Source: Vulcanimicrobiota bacterium
Lineage (GTDB): Bacteria > Vulcanimicrobiota > Vulcanimicrobiia > Vulcanimicrobiales > Vulcanimicrobiaceae
Assembly (NCBI GenBank): GCA_030038215.1
Contig: JASHPI010000039.1
Span: 1-37,871, forward strand
Length of the DNA stretch: 37,871 nucleotides
Direction: 5' to 3'
Under the pieces are notes generated by a model that saw nothing but the letters and a program-made list of their open reading frames with translations, was not told where the DNA came from and did not search any database. Numbering within the stretch: the stretch's first letter is position 1; every line of letters begins with the position of its first letter. Shown here piece after piece: positions 15,891 through 25,217 of this stretch. A program made the position numbers and the translations under genes.

Positions 15891-18458
15891 ATGGGAAATC
15901 CCAGCGTCTGCGCGCGCGCGGCATGCGCGCTCGTCGCGCTTCTCGCCTTTTGGAGTCAACCGAACCCGGCGCGGGCGCAAAGCCCGGCGCTCGACGTCAG
16001 TGGAACGGTGACCGCGACCGACGGCACGCCGATCTACGGCGCGTTGATCGTTCTCTCTTCGCACGGCGTTAACCGTAGCGTCCGCAGCGATGCTCACGGC
16101 AGTTTCATTATTCGAGGGATCAACGGCGGTACGTATGCATTACACGCCGGCGCTCCTGGGTATCAGGCGATCTCGCAGCGCACCGTTACGATCGATGCGG
16201 CCAATACTCGGCTTTCGATCTCGCTTTCTCGGGCCACGACGAGCTCTTTAACGGTAATCGGCCACGTGAGCGCCTCAAGCGGCGAGACCGTCTCGACGGC
16301 ATCAGCGCCGAGCGTCACGCTCGACGCTCAGAGCGCTGCCGCGGCCGGCGTGCCCAGCGTCGCGTCGATGGTCTGGCCCACCCTCTCTGTCACGCCGGTC
16401 ATTCCTCTTGGCGGAGGCAGCAACGCGACCGTGAGCTTTGCCGTGCGCGGCCCGGATCCGACTGAAACCCTGGTCGATATCGACGGGCATCAGATGAACA
16501 ACGGGAATACCGGCGACTTCGATCTCTCGCTGCTCGACCCGGCTGCACTTCAAGAAGTGCAAGTGCTCTACGGGATCGCACCTTCATCGCTTATCGGACC
16601 GAATCAAATCGGCGGAGGAATCAACATTGTAACGCTGGAGCCAACGGTCGACCCGCACGCGTTGCTACGCGTTTTCGGGGGCTCGTATGGCACCTTTGGC
16701 GAAACGATTCAAACGACCGGAACGGACGATCGCTTCGGATATGCGTTCTCCTTGCACGGCGCGACTTCTTTAGGATCCGTCAACCAGACGATCTTGGCTC
16801 CTCCGCCAGGCGTCGAACCGCCGACGAACGATGAGACGCCGCAAAGCGTTGGCAGCTATTCGTACGGCGATTCGCTTCTGACGAAACTCCGCTATCAGCT
16901 GGGCGGCGCGAACGGATACGGTTACGTTCAACTGACATTTCGCAATGAGAACGTAACCAAGGACAACTCTGCACTACTCAGCAACTACACGCCGCCGGGG
17001 TTCACCGGCAGCGTGGGAGACGACGCATTCCATGCGGGTAATTCCATATCCCCGCTCGACGTCGACGAAGCAGCCGGCGGGTATCAGAGTTTTGCAGGGA
17101 CTTGGCTCGGCTCGCATCAGAGCAATCTTGGCTTCGACGCGCAGCTGCCGCTGGGCAACCAGCTGGTTGACGGCACGCCGGCAACCATCTTCCAATTCAG
17201 CCACATGACATCCCTATGGTCGCAATCCGTTTCCGGTCCGGGCGCGCAAACGCAGCAATATCTGTACAACCAGCGCGATCAGCTCGACGACGATTGGATC
17301 CAGCTCGACCATCATTTCAGCAACGGGCTGCTATCGTTCAAGTATGACGTCAACAACGAGAACCTAACGACCAACTACGTACAGGGCCAGGTGATTGCGG
17401 AGGCAGAACCGATCGGCAATCCATTCGGGCCGAACGGTCAAGCCTCGGTCGACCCACTCGTGTTGCCCGGCGTCGAAGCGCCGCCCGTGCAGACCCTGGG
17501 CCTCTCGCAGACCCAGCGCTATGCGGTCTTGCGCTATAACGGCGACCCGACGAGCCACATTCATTATTCCATCGCGGCGTACGACAGCTGGTTTAGCACC
17601 TTTGGGCACAGTTTCGACCCACGCGCTGGTTTCGTTTGGACGCCGACCGGCAACACGGCGGTACGCGCTTCGGTCGGAACGACATTCCAAACGCCGCAAC
17701 TCTCCGAGTTGGTCGTGCCGCCTCCGGCGGATCGAGTCCCGGTCGGCGGTGTAATCTACATCGGCAATCCCGACCTTCAGCCCGACCGCGCGACCGACTT
17801 TGACCTTGGTATGGAACAGATCGTGGCAATAGCGCGCCATCCGCTCCACCTGGGCATGGACCTTTACCAGACGAACCTGCGCTCGCCGTCGAGCGAGCTC
17901 AACGTCATCCCCATTCCAAATTGCCAAACCGCACACAATCCCACGCCGTGCCCGATCGCGATGCCGGTCAATGCCAGCAACGGCGTCTATCGAGGAATCG
18001 ACATCTACGCGGACCAGCAGCTCGCACGAGACCTGCACGTTCGCGCGGGCTGGGACGTCGATAGCTCCTTCCTGACCGTCATTCCGGTCTCGATCCAGGA
18101 CGGAACGCTTGCCGCCGGAGAGCAGTCGCTCGGCCAACCTTTGCACAAGGCCTACATCGCGGTTGAGGAGGCTCCGGCTTTGGGGCTGCAATACGGCGCG
18201 GAGCTCAATTACGAAGGTTGGTATAACGAGCTCAACCGCTCGCCGTTCGCAACCGTCAATGCGCACATCGCCTACGTTCACGGAGGTTACGAGTACGGGC
18301 TTTACGGGACGAATCTGACCAACGTCTATGCCAATCCGTTTACGATCATCGGAGGCGGTATGATTTACGGCGGTACGCCGGGCCAGCCCGTCATTCCGAC
18401 CGATGCGTACGTCCTGCAAGGCGCCGCCGTGAACTTTGTCGTGACCCGCGCAATCTAG
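15891..18458 (+). CDS. TonB-dependent receptor with N-terminal carboxypeptidase-regulatory-like domain
   Basis: DVSGTVTATDGTPIYGALIVLSSHGVNRSVRSDAHGSFIIRGINGGTYALHAGAPGYQ (CarboxypepD_reg), then plug region and FQTPQLSELV...GNPDLQPDRATDFDLGMEQ in the barrel. Confidence 0.88.
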   Translation: MGNPSVCARAACALVALLAFWSQPNPARAQSPALDVSGTVTATDGTPIYGALIVLSSHGVNRSVRSDAHGSFIIRGINGGTYALHAGAPGYQAISQRTVTIDAANTRLSISLSRATTSSLTVIGHVSASSGETVSTASAPSVTLDAQSAAAAGVPSVASMVWPTLSVTPVIPLGGGSNATVSFAVRGPDPTETLVDIDGHQMNNGNTGDFDLSLLDPAALQEVQVLYGIAPSSLIGPNQIGGGINIVTLEPTVDPHALLRVFGGSYGTFGETIQTTGTDDRFGYAFSLHGATSLGSVNQTILAPPPGVEPPTNDETPQSVGSYSYGDSLLTKLRYQLGGANGYGYVQLTFRNENVTKDNSALLSNYTPPGFTGSVGDDAFHAGNSISPLDVDEAAGGYQSFAGTWLGSHQSNLGFDAQLPLGNQLVDGTPATIFQFSHMTSLWSQSVSGPGAQTQQYLYNQRDQLDDDWIQLDHHFSNGLLSFKYDVNNENLTTNYVQGQVIAEAEPIGNPFGPNGQASVDPLVLPGVEAPPVQTLGLSQTQRYAVLRYNGDPTSHIHYSIAAYDSWFSTFGHSFDPRAGFVWTPTGNTAVRASVGTTFQTPQLSELVVPPPADRVPVGGVIYIGNPDLQPDRATDFDLGMEQIVAIARHPLHLGMDLYQTNLRSPSSELNVIPIPNCQTAHNPTPCPIAMPVNASNGVYRGIDIYADQQLARDLHVRAGWDVDSSFLTVIPVSIQDGTLAAGEQSLGQPLHKAYIAVEEAPALGLQYGAELNYEGWYNELNRSPFATVNAHIAYVHGGYEYGLYGTNLTNVYANPFTIIGGGMIYGGTPGQPVIPTDAYVLQGAAVNFVVTRAI

Positions 18459-18475
18459 AGGGGCGAGGACTGAAA

Positions 18476-18521
18476 GCGGCCAAGCGCTAGTGATGGAACA
18501 TGCACTAGCGCATTTGGCCGC
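18476..18521. repeat. 17-bp imperfect inverted repeat (2-nt bulge) with 10-nt loop
   Basis: GCGGCCAA+GCGCTAGTG (18476-18492) pairs with CACTAGCGC+AT+TTGGCCGC (18503-18521). Confidence 0.85.
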
Positions 18522-18663
18522 GACGGCGGCATGGTTCTTCGTCATCGTCTTCATCTTTGCGCTGATCGGCGTCTACGCAACGTGTCGCTGGATTATCGGC
18601 CTCTTCACGCGCGCCGAAACAGCGGTTGAAGGCGGTGTAGCCAATGTCGAGCGTAAGCTCTAG
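18493..18663 (+). CDS. 56-aa single-TM small membrane protein (absent from supplied ORF track)
   Basis: MEHALAHLAATAAWFFVIVFIFALIGVYATCRWIIGLFTRAETAVEGGVANVERKL, read from ATG 18493 to TAG 18661-18663. Confidence 0.5.
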   Translation: MEHALAHLAATAAWFFVIVFIFALIGVYATCRWIIGLFTRAETAVEGGVANVERKL

Positions 18664-18669
18664 CGCCCG

Positions 18670-19482
18670 CTAGAAGAGTAGCGTTTGGAAGTCGGCGACG
18701 TGCTCGAAGCCGACGCGACGGTAGAGCGCGATCGCGTCGTGGTTGAAGTCGTTGACGTACAGCGAAAGGGTCGGCGAGACATCGAGCAGGTGATCGCAGA
18801 TGGCAGCCAGCGACGCCGTCGCAAGCCCTTGACGGCGTAGCGGCGGCGGCGTCCAGATGCCCTGCAGCTGCACCGTGCGCCCGCACCAGGGCCCGAGGTT
18901 ACAGAAGAAGCACAAGCGGTTACCCGCAACGCCGACCCACCATAGCTTGCGTTCGATCATCTCGCGGATGTTCGCCGAGAAGTCCGGAGAACGGCGCGGG
19001 TCATAGGCGAGCTCCTGTGCGACCATTTGGGCCGAGCTCTCGGCGACCGCGCTCCATTCGCCGATGCGAGCATTGCGCACGGTGACGCGCTTCTCGTACG
19101 GGTGGAGATGCACGCGGTCGATCGCCATGACCAGTTGCCGGTCGCGAACTAGGCGCGGCGGCGCGTGCCAACTACGAGCTAGCTTCCAAAACGCGAGCAC
19201 CGTTTCACGCGGGCCAATGATCATGCGTTCGCCGCGATAACGCTTGGCATACTCGACGAATGACGGAATTGCCGGCTCGTCGGCAGCCAGCGCCAACTGC
19301 CGTCCAAAATACGCAACGCCGCGGATTGCTTTTTGATCGACTGCGAGGATGATTCTGTTGCGCGTTGCCGGCGTCGGATCGTGCAGAATGACGTGACTGA
19401 TGAAGACGTTGAGGCACGGACTGGGTGCGAGGTATCCAAGCGCCGCGTTTTGTGTTTGCACCGAGAGCGGCTCGAGGCGCAC
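18670..19482 (-). CDS. GNAT-family N-acetyltransferase (DUF4081-like N-terminus)
   Basis: LQGIWTPPPLRRQGLATASLAAICDHLL...LSLYVNDFNHDAIALYRRVGFEHVADF is a GNAT core. GTG start at 19482 lies just after the upstream stop; ORF track start (19542) overlaps it. Confidence 0.85.
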   Translation of the reverse strand: MRLEPLSVQTQNAALGYLAPSPCLNVFISHVILHDPTPATRNRIILAVDQKAIRGVAYFGRQLALAADEPAIPSFVEYAKRYRGERMIIGPRETVLAFWKLARSWHAPPRLVRDRQLVMAIDRVHLHPYEKRVTVRNARIGEWSAVAESSAQMVAQELAYDPRRSPDFSANIREMIERKLWWVGVAGNRLCFFCNLGPWCGRTVQLQGIWTPPPLRRQGLATASLAAICDHLLDVSPTLSLYVNDFNHDAIALYRRVGFEHVADFQTLLF

Positions 19483-19483
19483 G

Positions 19484-19993
19484 TTACTCGGAGCCGAAGG
19501 CGACGTCGATGAACGGTTTGCTCGTGGGTTCTTTGCTTCCACCGTCCGGTTCGACGGTCACTGCGACCTCGACCGTGTTTCGGGCGTCGGCGGGAAGGAC
19601 GACGAGGGCCACCCCGCGCGCATCGGGTACGAACGTGGGCGCGGCCTGCATTTTGGACGAGCCTTTCGCGAGCGTCCAGGCTTCGTAGATCTTCCCGCGA
19701 GGCGGTGGCGGCAAATCGTGCAGCGCGAGGTAGATGCGGCTCCCGTGCGTGATGACTTCGCCGTCGTTGGTTTGATGATGTTTCGCGCGGCTATCGAAGA
19801 CGTCGGAGAGCACGGCTCGTTCGTCGACGAGGCTGCGTGCCAGCGAGGTCGACCGCTCGGATAGATTTGCTGCCTCCGCTTGCGCCTGCTTGACCTGACC
19901 GATGAGCGCGATGTTCGCGATCGACGAGATCAACGCGATGACGAAACATGCCGCTGCGACGAGATATGCGGGCCATACCGTGCTCTGCTTCAC
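19484..19993 (-). CDS. RskA-like (anti-sigma-K C-terminal domain) membrane-anchored protein
   Basis: TM segment then LYLALHDLPPPPRGKIYEAWTLAKG-type motif, VALVVLPADARNTVEVAVTVEPDGGSKEPTSKPF: RskA C-terminal domain. Confidence 0.75.
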   Translation of the reverse strand: MKQSTVWPAYLVAAACFVIALISSIANIALIGQVKQAQAEAANLSERSTSLARSLVDERAVLSDVFDSRAKHHQTNDGEVITHGSRIYLALHDLPPPPRGKIYEAWTLAKGSSKMQAAPTFVPDARGVALVVLPADARNTVEVAVTVEPDGGSKEPTSKPFIDVAFGSE

Positions 19994-20093
19994 GCACCTA
20001 TCTTCCCCAGGGACCCTGTGAGGCGCCTAGTAGCCGCTACTGGTCCGTCACCGGTGACTAGGCTCCGCGGGCGAACGCGTCGTAACTCGCCAC

Positions 20094-20504
20094 ATGGACC
20101 CGCTCCAAGGGCTGCGCGCGAAGATTCCCGACTTTCCCGGCTACGGCGACGAGCTGGCCCGGCGTCACTCCGACGAGCTGGTTCGCTCGTATCTGGGCGA
20201 GGCGCTCGACCAGCTATCGACGCGCCTGGCGCCGCTCGAATCCGAGTGCCGCGAGCAGATCGACGCGTTACTCTTGCGCGTCGGGTTTGCCGACCAGCAG
20301 GCCTTCTCGCGCCACGGTTGCGGTCCCGACGAGGGGGACCGCGGCTCCGAATGTGACGCGGTGCTCGCCGACGACGCTGAGACCATCGAGCTCGCCGATC
20401 GCGCCGCTACGATCGATGCGGCGGCGCTGCCGGCCTATCTCGCCGCGGTCGAGAAACTGCTCGAACGCCGCGACGCGACGCTGCGGGCCGCGGCGGCCTC
20501 TTGA
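20094..20504 (+). CDS. Hypothetical protein
   Basis: MDPLQGLRAKIPDFPGYGDELARRHSDELVRSYLGEALDQLSTRL..., helical acidic protein. Confidence 0.6.
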   Translation: MDPLQGLRAKIPDFPGYGDELARRHSDELVRSYLGEALDQLSTRLAPLESECREQIDALLLRVGFADQQAFSRHGCGPDEGDRGSECDAVLADDAETIELADRAATIDAAALPAYLAAVEKLLERRDATLRAAAAS

Positions 20505-20522
20505 CGCCGGGTCACTAACCGA

Positions 20523-22478
20523 TTGACGCTGTTGCTGGCGGTTGCGGCGGCGACGCTGCATCTCGTGCCGCAGCCGGCGCGCATCCAAAACCTGCCGTGC
20601 CTTTCCCCGAACGCGCCGCCGCGTACCGTTTCGGCCGGCTTCGATCCGGCCGCGCGCGCTGAAATCGACGAGCGCTGGACGGCGTTGCACATCGGTGCCT
20701 TGCGTACGGTCCCTCCCGGAGAGGCTGCGATCGTGGTGCGTCGCGATCCATCGCTCGCGCCGCAAGCCTATCGGCTTACCGTCGCCGGGGGCCGGGCGCT
20801 GATTGAAAGCTCGGGCGAGTCGGGTGCATTTTACGGAGCGATGACGCTTGCGCAGCTGCCGGCCCGTTCGCGTAATGGCTGGGCGTTGCCGTGCGTTAGC
20901 ATCGACGACCATCCGGCGCTGGAGTGGCGGATTCTCTCAGACGACGTTTCGCGCGGCCCGCTGCCGACGATGCAATACTTCGAGGAGCGCATTCGGACCA
21001 TCGCCGCCTTCAAGATGAACGGCTACTCGCCGTACATGGAGCACGTCTTCGTCAGCCCCACCGATCCGCTGCCGGCGCCGCTCGATGGAATCACGCCGGC
21101 GCAACTGCACGCGTTGGCGCTCTACGCCGCGCGCTTCCACGTCGCGCTGATTCCCGAGCAGCAAACGTTTGCGCACATGCATAACACGCTGCGCATCGAA
21201 CGCTACGCCGGCGCCGCCGAGCTGCCGCACGGCTTTCTCCTGGCGCCGAACGTGCCGCTTTCGTCAGAGTATCTCTCCCGCATCATCGCGCAGGAGCTGG
21301 ATGCTGTGGGACGGCCGCCCTTCTTTCACGTCGGCTCCGACGAGACCGCAACGCTGGGGTTGGGGCAAACGCAGACATACGTCGCGCAGCAGGGGCGTTC
21401 GGCGGCTTACGCCGATCACATCGTCGCGATGAATCGACTGATTGCGCCGTCGGGCGCGCGAATCATGCTGTGGGACGACGGCATCGAAAAAGACCCGGGC
21501 ATCCTGAAGCTGATTCCGCGCAGCGCGGTAGTCGTAAATTGGCATTACGGCGACGAACCGACGTTTCAACCGTTCATCCAAACGATCGCGCGCGGTGGCT
21601 TTCAACAGATGGTCGCGCCGGGCGCCCGGAACTGGAATGAGATATTTCCAAACGTCACGGCCGCGATCGAAAATGAGCGTCGTTTTATCAACGAGGGAAA
21701 GACCGATCGCGTGCTCGGACTGTTCCAAACGGTTTGGCACGACGACGGCGAAACGCTCTACGAAGCAACGTGGTATCCAGTGATTTATTCAGCTGCCGCA
21801 GCTTGGCAGTCCGGCGATCTCCAGGTCGGTCAATTCTTGAACGCCTTTCCGAGCGCATTTTTCGGTGTGGACGACTCGCGGTACTCGAGTCCCGCCATCG
21901 AGCTCTCGTACGCCCTCCGCACGTTCGAGTCAAACGGCGCGGCATATGGTCAGACAGACGCGCTCTTCTGGGCAGATCCGTTCGACTCGGCGGCCGCGGC
22001 GGTGGCCACGAGCTCGGATCTGCGCGAAGTGCGGCTCGGGAGCGAAGACGTAGAGCAAGACCTTTACTTCGCGCGTCCGCCTCTGCATGCGAACGCGGCC
22101 TTCGTGATGTTCCTGGCTGCCCGCCGCTACGATGCGTTGGCGCGCAAGTTTCAGATCGCTAGCGAAGTCCGGGCGATGTACGCCGACGCGGTCGCGCACG
22201 CGCGCGACGACCGGACGACGACGCTGCGGGATCTTCTCTGGTGCCGGTACTGGATGTGGGAGCTGCGCGACGCCTACGAGGAGCTGGCGCCGCTCTATGC
22301 GCGCGCTTGGCGCTACGAGAGCCGCGACGGACATTTGGCGAGCAATCTCGAGCGTTACCATCTCGCGGCGCAGCAGGCCATCGAGCGCGCCGACGCGTTC
22401 GACCGCGCCACCCAAAGCTATCTGCGCGGGCAGCCCCTGCCGTCACTGACGACGCTCCTTAACCCTTCACCCTCGTGA
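20523..22478 (+). CDS. Glycoside hydrolase family 20-like beta-N-acetylhexosaminidase
   Basis: LVPQPARIQN..., PPFFHVGSDETATLGLGQT (D-E pair of GH20), IMLWDDGIEKDPGILKLIPRSAVVVNWHYGDE; TTG start. Confidence 0.82.
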   Translation: MTLLLAVAAATLHLVPQPARIQNLPCLSPNAPPRTVSAGFDPAARAEIDERWTALHIGALRTVPPGEAAIVVRRDPSLAPQAYRLTVAGGRALIESSGESGAFYGAMTLAQLPARSRNGWALPCVSIDDHPALEWRILSDDVSRGPLPTMQYFEERIRTIAAFKMNGYSPYMEHVFVSPTDPLPAPLDGITPAQLHALALYAARFHVALIPEQQTFAHMHNTLRIERYAGAAELPHGFLLAPNVPLSSEYLSRIIAQELDAVGRPPFFHVGSDETATLGLGQTQTYVAQQGRSAAYADHIVAMNRLIAPSGARIMLWDDGIEKDPGILKLIPRSAVVVNWHYGDEPTFQPFIQTIARGGFQQMVAPGARNWNEIFPNVTAAIENERRFINEGKTDRVLGLFQTVWHDDGETLYEATWYPVIYSAAAAWQSGDLQVGQFLNAFPSAFFGVDDSRYSSPAIELSYALRTFESNGAAYGQTDALFWADPFDSAAAAVATSSDLREVRLGSEDVEQDLYFARPPLHANAAFVMFLAARRYDALARKFQIASEVRAMYADAVAHARDDRTTTLRDLLWCRYWMWELRDAYEELAPLYARAWRYESRDGHLASNLERYHLAAQQAIERADAFDRATQSYLRGQPLPSLTTLLNPSPS

Positions 22479-24493
22479 CCGCCCTCCTCGTCCTGTTGGT
22501 CTTCGTCGCCTTCGCGGCGCTGATGTACCTGCGTTTGGTTCCGGCGATCGTAGCCGTGCCGCTGATGGCGGTGGCAATGTCGCTCGCGGCAGGCGTGCCG
22601 GCTTCGCGGCTCGGCGAGATCATAACGAGCGGTGCGGCGCAACTCGCGCCGGTCTACGTCGCTGTGATTTTCGGCGCGTTGCTTGGACGCGTCACCCTCG
22701 ATACCGGAATCGCGCGCGCGCTGGTTAATTTGGCCGCCGAGTACGGCGGCGATCGACCCTTCGCATTGGCGCTCGGGCTGTGTGCGATCGTGGCGCTGCT
22801 CTTCACGTCGCTGGCCGGATTGGGAGCGATGATTATGGTTGGCTCGATCGTGCTTCCGATCATGTTGACCACCGGCGTCCCGCGCGCGATCGCGGCCACC
22901 CTCTTCCTTATGGCATTTGCGCTGGGATACATCTTCAACATTGCCAACTGGACCTTCTACACGAAATACTTCGGCGTTGCGCCCGAACAGCTCGTGCGCT
23001 ACGCAGTCCTACTGGCGGCGATCGACGCGATCGCGCTGCTAATTTACGCTGCCATCTCCTTTGCGCGCGAGCGCGGTTATGCGACGTGGGCCGTGCAGAC
23101 CGCAAGGCAAGAGGAACCGGAGCAGCGCATCCCCGGCGTGGCACTGATCACGCCGCTCCTGCCGCTGCTGCTCTATTACGCACTGCACGCACAGGCCGTG
23201 CCCGCCTTCGCGATCGCAGCCCTCTTCGGCGTGCTCGTCACGCGGCCGCGCGAGGCGGTGCAGCGTCTCGTGGCCGCAGCGATTCGCGGCCTCGAGGACG
23301 TAGCGCCGGCGGTTCTCCTCTTCATGGGAATCGGCATGCTGCTCGTCGCGACGCAACAGCCGCAGTTCGCTGCGGCGATGGCACCGCTGGTGGCGGGGGG
23401 CTGGCTTCGCAACCCGGTTGCATACGTGGCCGTTTTCGGATTCGCGAGCCCGCTGGTGCTCTATCGCGGACCACTCAATCCCTTTGGTGTCGGCATCGCG
23501 ATCTTCACGGTTCTGCTGACCGCCAACGTCTTGCCGCCGGTGGTATTGGTCGCTGCGATGATGGCGGTCGTGCAGGTGCAAAACGTGTGCGATCCGACCA
23601 ACACCGCGAACGTATGGATCGCCAACTTCACCGGCGTGCCGATCGTTGCGATCACTAAGCGCACGCTACCGTACCAAACGGCGGTGGCGGTGCTGGCAAC
23701 GTTGGCGGTCGTCATCGCGTCGCCCGCGCTTTTCGGGCTGCAACCTTTTACATCGCCGATCCGAGCGGCCAGCGCCGCTACGGGGACCCCGGCGGGGTTT
23801 TACGCGCCGGCCGGTGCGCAAGACCGCGTCGCGGTCGCCGACGACGCCACGGCGCTCGGGAAGGCTGCTGCCGACGCCGTCGCGACGGCGGTGAACGGCA
23901 CGCGCTGGCGCGCATTTCGCCTAAACGCCGATCCGAACGCAAGCGACTGCGCGCGCAAAACGTACGCTGCCTTGGTTCGCGTCGAAACGTCGACCTTTCA
24001 CCTGATGGAAGGCGACGATCTCGACGTCGGGTTGCGCCTCGAAGATTGCGGCGGCTGGATCGTGACCGAATGGCACGACCACCACGTGTTCGCGCACCTT
24101 CCGGCCGCGAACGATGCGGCCGAGCTCGGGCGCGAGGGTGCGGCCCGACTGCGCGCCTGGGCAGCGGCAAACGCGGCGCGGAGCCGCAATCTGTTCATGT
24201 TCGGAGCCGCCGTCGCACCCGGCGACGCGCCAACCTACTTTTACAGCCTCTTTCGAACGGTCGACGGCAACATGCGCGCCTACGTTCGCGCCGGCGGACC
24301 GGCCTACGTTGCCGGTATGCGCTCCGACGACGTCATCGAGCAGATCGACGGTAAAGATTGGTGGGACTATGGCACGTATCAGGCGCAACAGCGCGCGTAC
24401 GACGGCAAGCCGCACGCCTTCGTCATCGAGCGCGGCGAGAAAGAGTACCACGTGCAGCTGAGCGCGCCGTTCGTCCTGGCCGCACAGCGATGA
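22475..24493 (+). CDS. Permease (GntP/DctM-like ion transporter superfamily) fused to a soluble C-terminal region ending in a PDZ-like domain
   Basis: Residues ~1-430 polytopic; C-terminus MRAYVRAGGPAYVAGMRSDDVIEQIDGKDWWDYGTYQAQQRAYDGKPHAFVIERGEKEYHVQL is PDZ-like. GTGA overlap with GH20 gene. Confidence 0.75.
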   Translation: MTALLVLLVFVAFAALMYLRLVPAIVAVPLMAVAMSLAAGVPASRLGEIITSGAAQLAPVYVAVIFGALLGRVTLDTGIARALVNLAAEYGGDRPFALALGLCAIVALLFTSLAGLGAMIMVGSIVLPIMLTTGVPRAIAATLFLMAFALGYIFNIANWTFYTKYFGVAPEQLVRYAVLLAAIDAIALLIYAAISFARERGYATWAVQTARQEEPEQRIPGVALITPLLPLLLYYALHAQAVPAFAIAALFGVLVTRPREAVQRLVAAAIRGLEDVAPAVLLFMGIGMLLVATQQPQFAAAMAPLVAGGWLRNPVAYVAVFGFASPLVLYRGPLNPFGVGIAIFTVLLTANVLPPVVLVAAMMAVVQVQNVCDPTNTANVWIANFTGVPIVAITKRTLPYQTAVAVLATLAVVIASPALFGLQPFTSPIRAASAATGTPAGFYAPAGAQDRVAVADDATALGKAAADAVATAVNGTRWRAFRLNADPNASDCARKTYAALVRVETSTFHLMEGDDLDVGLRLEDCGGWIVTEWHDHHVFAHLPAANDAAELGREGAARLRAWAAANAARSRNLFMFGAAVAPGDAPTYFYSLFRTVDGNMRAYVRAGGPAYVAGMRSDDVIEQIDGKDWWDYGTYQAQQRAYDGKPHAFVIERGEKEYHVQLSAPFVLAAQR

Positions 24494-25215
24494 GACCACT
24501 CGAGCGTTTCGGCGATCGCGCGGCGACGTACGCCGCGAATCGCCCGGTGTATCCGGCAGCAGCGGTCGACGCGGTGCTGGCAGGCCTGAGCAAAACGTCG
24601 CGGCTCGCGATCGCCGACGTCGGCGCCGGAACGGGAATCTCGGCGCGGCTGTTCGCCGACCGTGGGGCTCACGTGATTGCAATCGAGCCGAACGTGGGCA
24701 TGCGGGCACGAGCGGCCGCGCACCCGGACGTCGAGTGGCGCGACGGGACCGCCGAAGCGACCTGTCTCGACGACCAGAGCGTCGATCTCATCGTCGCGTG
24801 CCAAGCCTTTCATTGGTTTATGGCCTCCGCGGCGATCGCGGAGTTTCGTCGCGTTGCGCGCGGACGCGCCGCATTGCTACAGTACGAGCGCGACGAGCGG
24901 GACGCATTTACAAAGAGCTACGGCGACGTCGTGCGTGCCTACGCGATCGACGATACCGAGCGCCTGCGGCGCGACGGGCTGGCGGCATTTGGTGCCTTTC
25001 CCGATGCGCGCGTCACCCGTGCCGTGTTTCCGTTCTCCCAACGTCTGAACCGCAACGGCCTGATCGGCCGCGCTGCTTCGTCTTCGTATCTCCCCAACAG
25101 CGGCGCCGCGGCGAAGCAGTTGCATCGCGATCTGCACGCGCTCTTCGAGCGATACGCTCGCGGCGGGACGGTAACGCTCGCGATGGAGACGTACGTGCTG
25201 GTCGCCGAGTGGTAA
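24490..25215 (+). CDS. Class I SAM-dependent methyltransferase
   Basis: LAIADVGAGTGISARLFADRGAHVIAIEPNVGMR (motif I), IVACQAFHWF; ATG at 24490 in ATGA overlap. ORF track start (24358) is too early. Confidence 0.88.
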   Translation: MRPLERFGDRAATYAANRPVYPAAAVDAVLAGLSKTSRLAIADVGAGTGISARLFADRGAHVIAIEPNVGMRARAAAHPDVEWRDGTAEATCLDDQSVDLIVACQAFHWFMASAAIAEFRRVARGRAALLQYERDERDAFTKSYGDVVRAYAIDDTERLRRDGLAAFGAFPDARVTRAVFPFSQRLNRNGLIGRAASSSYLPNSGAAAKQLHRDLHALFERYARGGTVTLAMETYVLVAEW

Positions 25216-25217
25216 CG

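Noticed and set aside
17364-18554. 396-aa minus-strand ORF antisense to the TonB receptor
   Set aside because: No recognisable domain; overlaps a well-supported gene on +.
24735-25217. N-terminal extension of the hydantoinase ORF in the supplied track
   Set aside because: Lies in another frame of the methyltransferase gene and is Arg-rich; the conserved protein begins at MQRIRVGIDVGGTFTD (25218).
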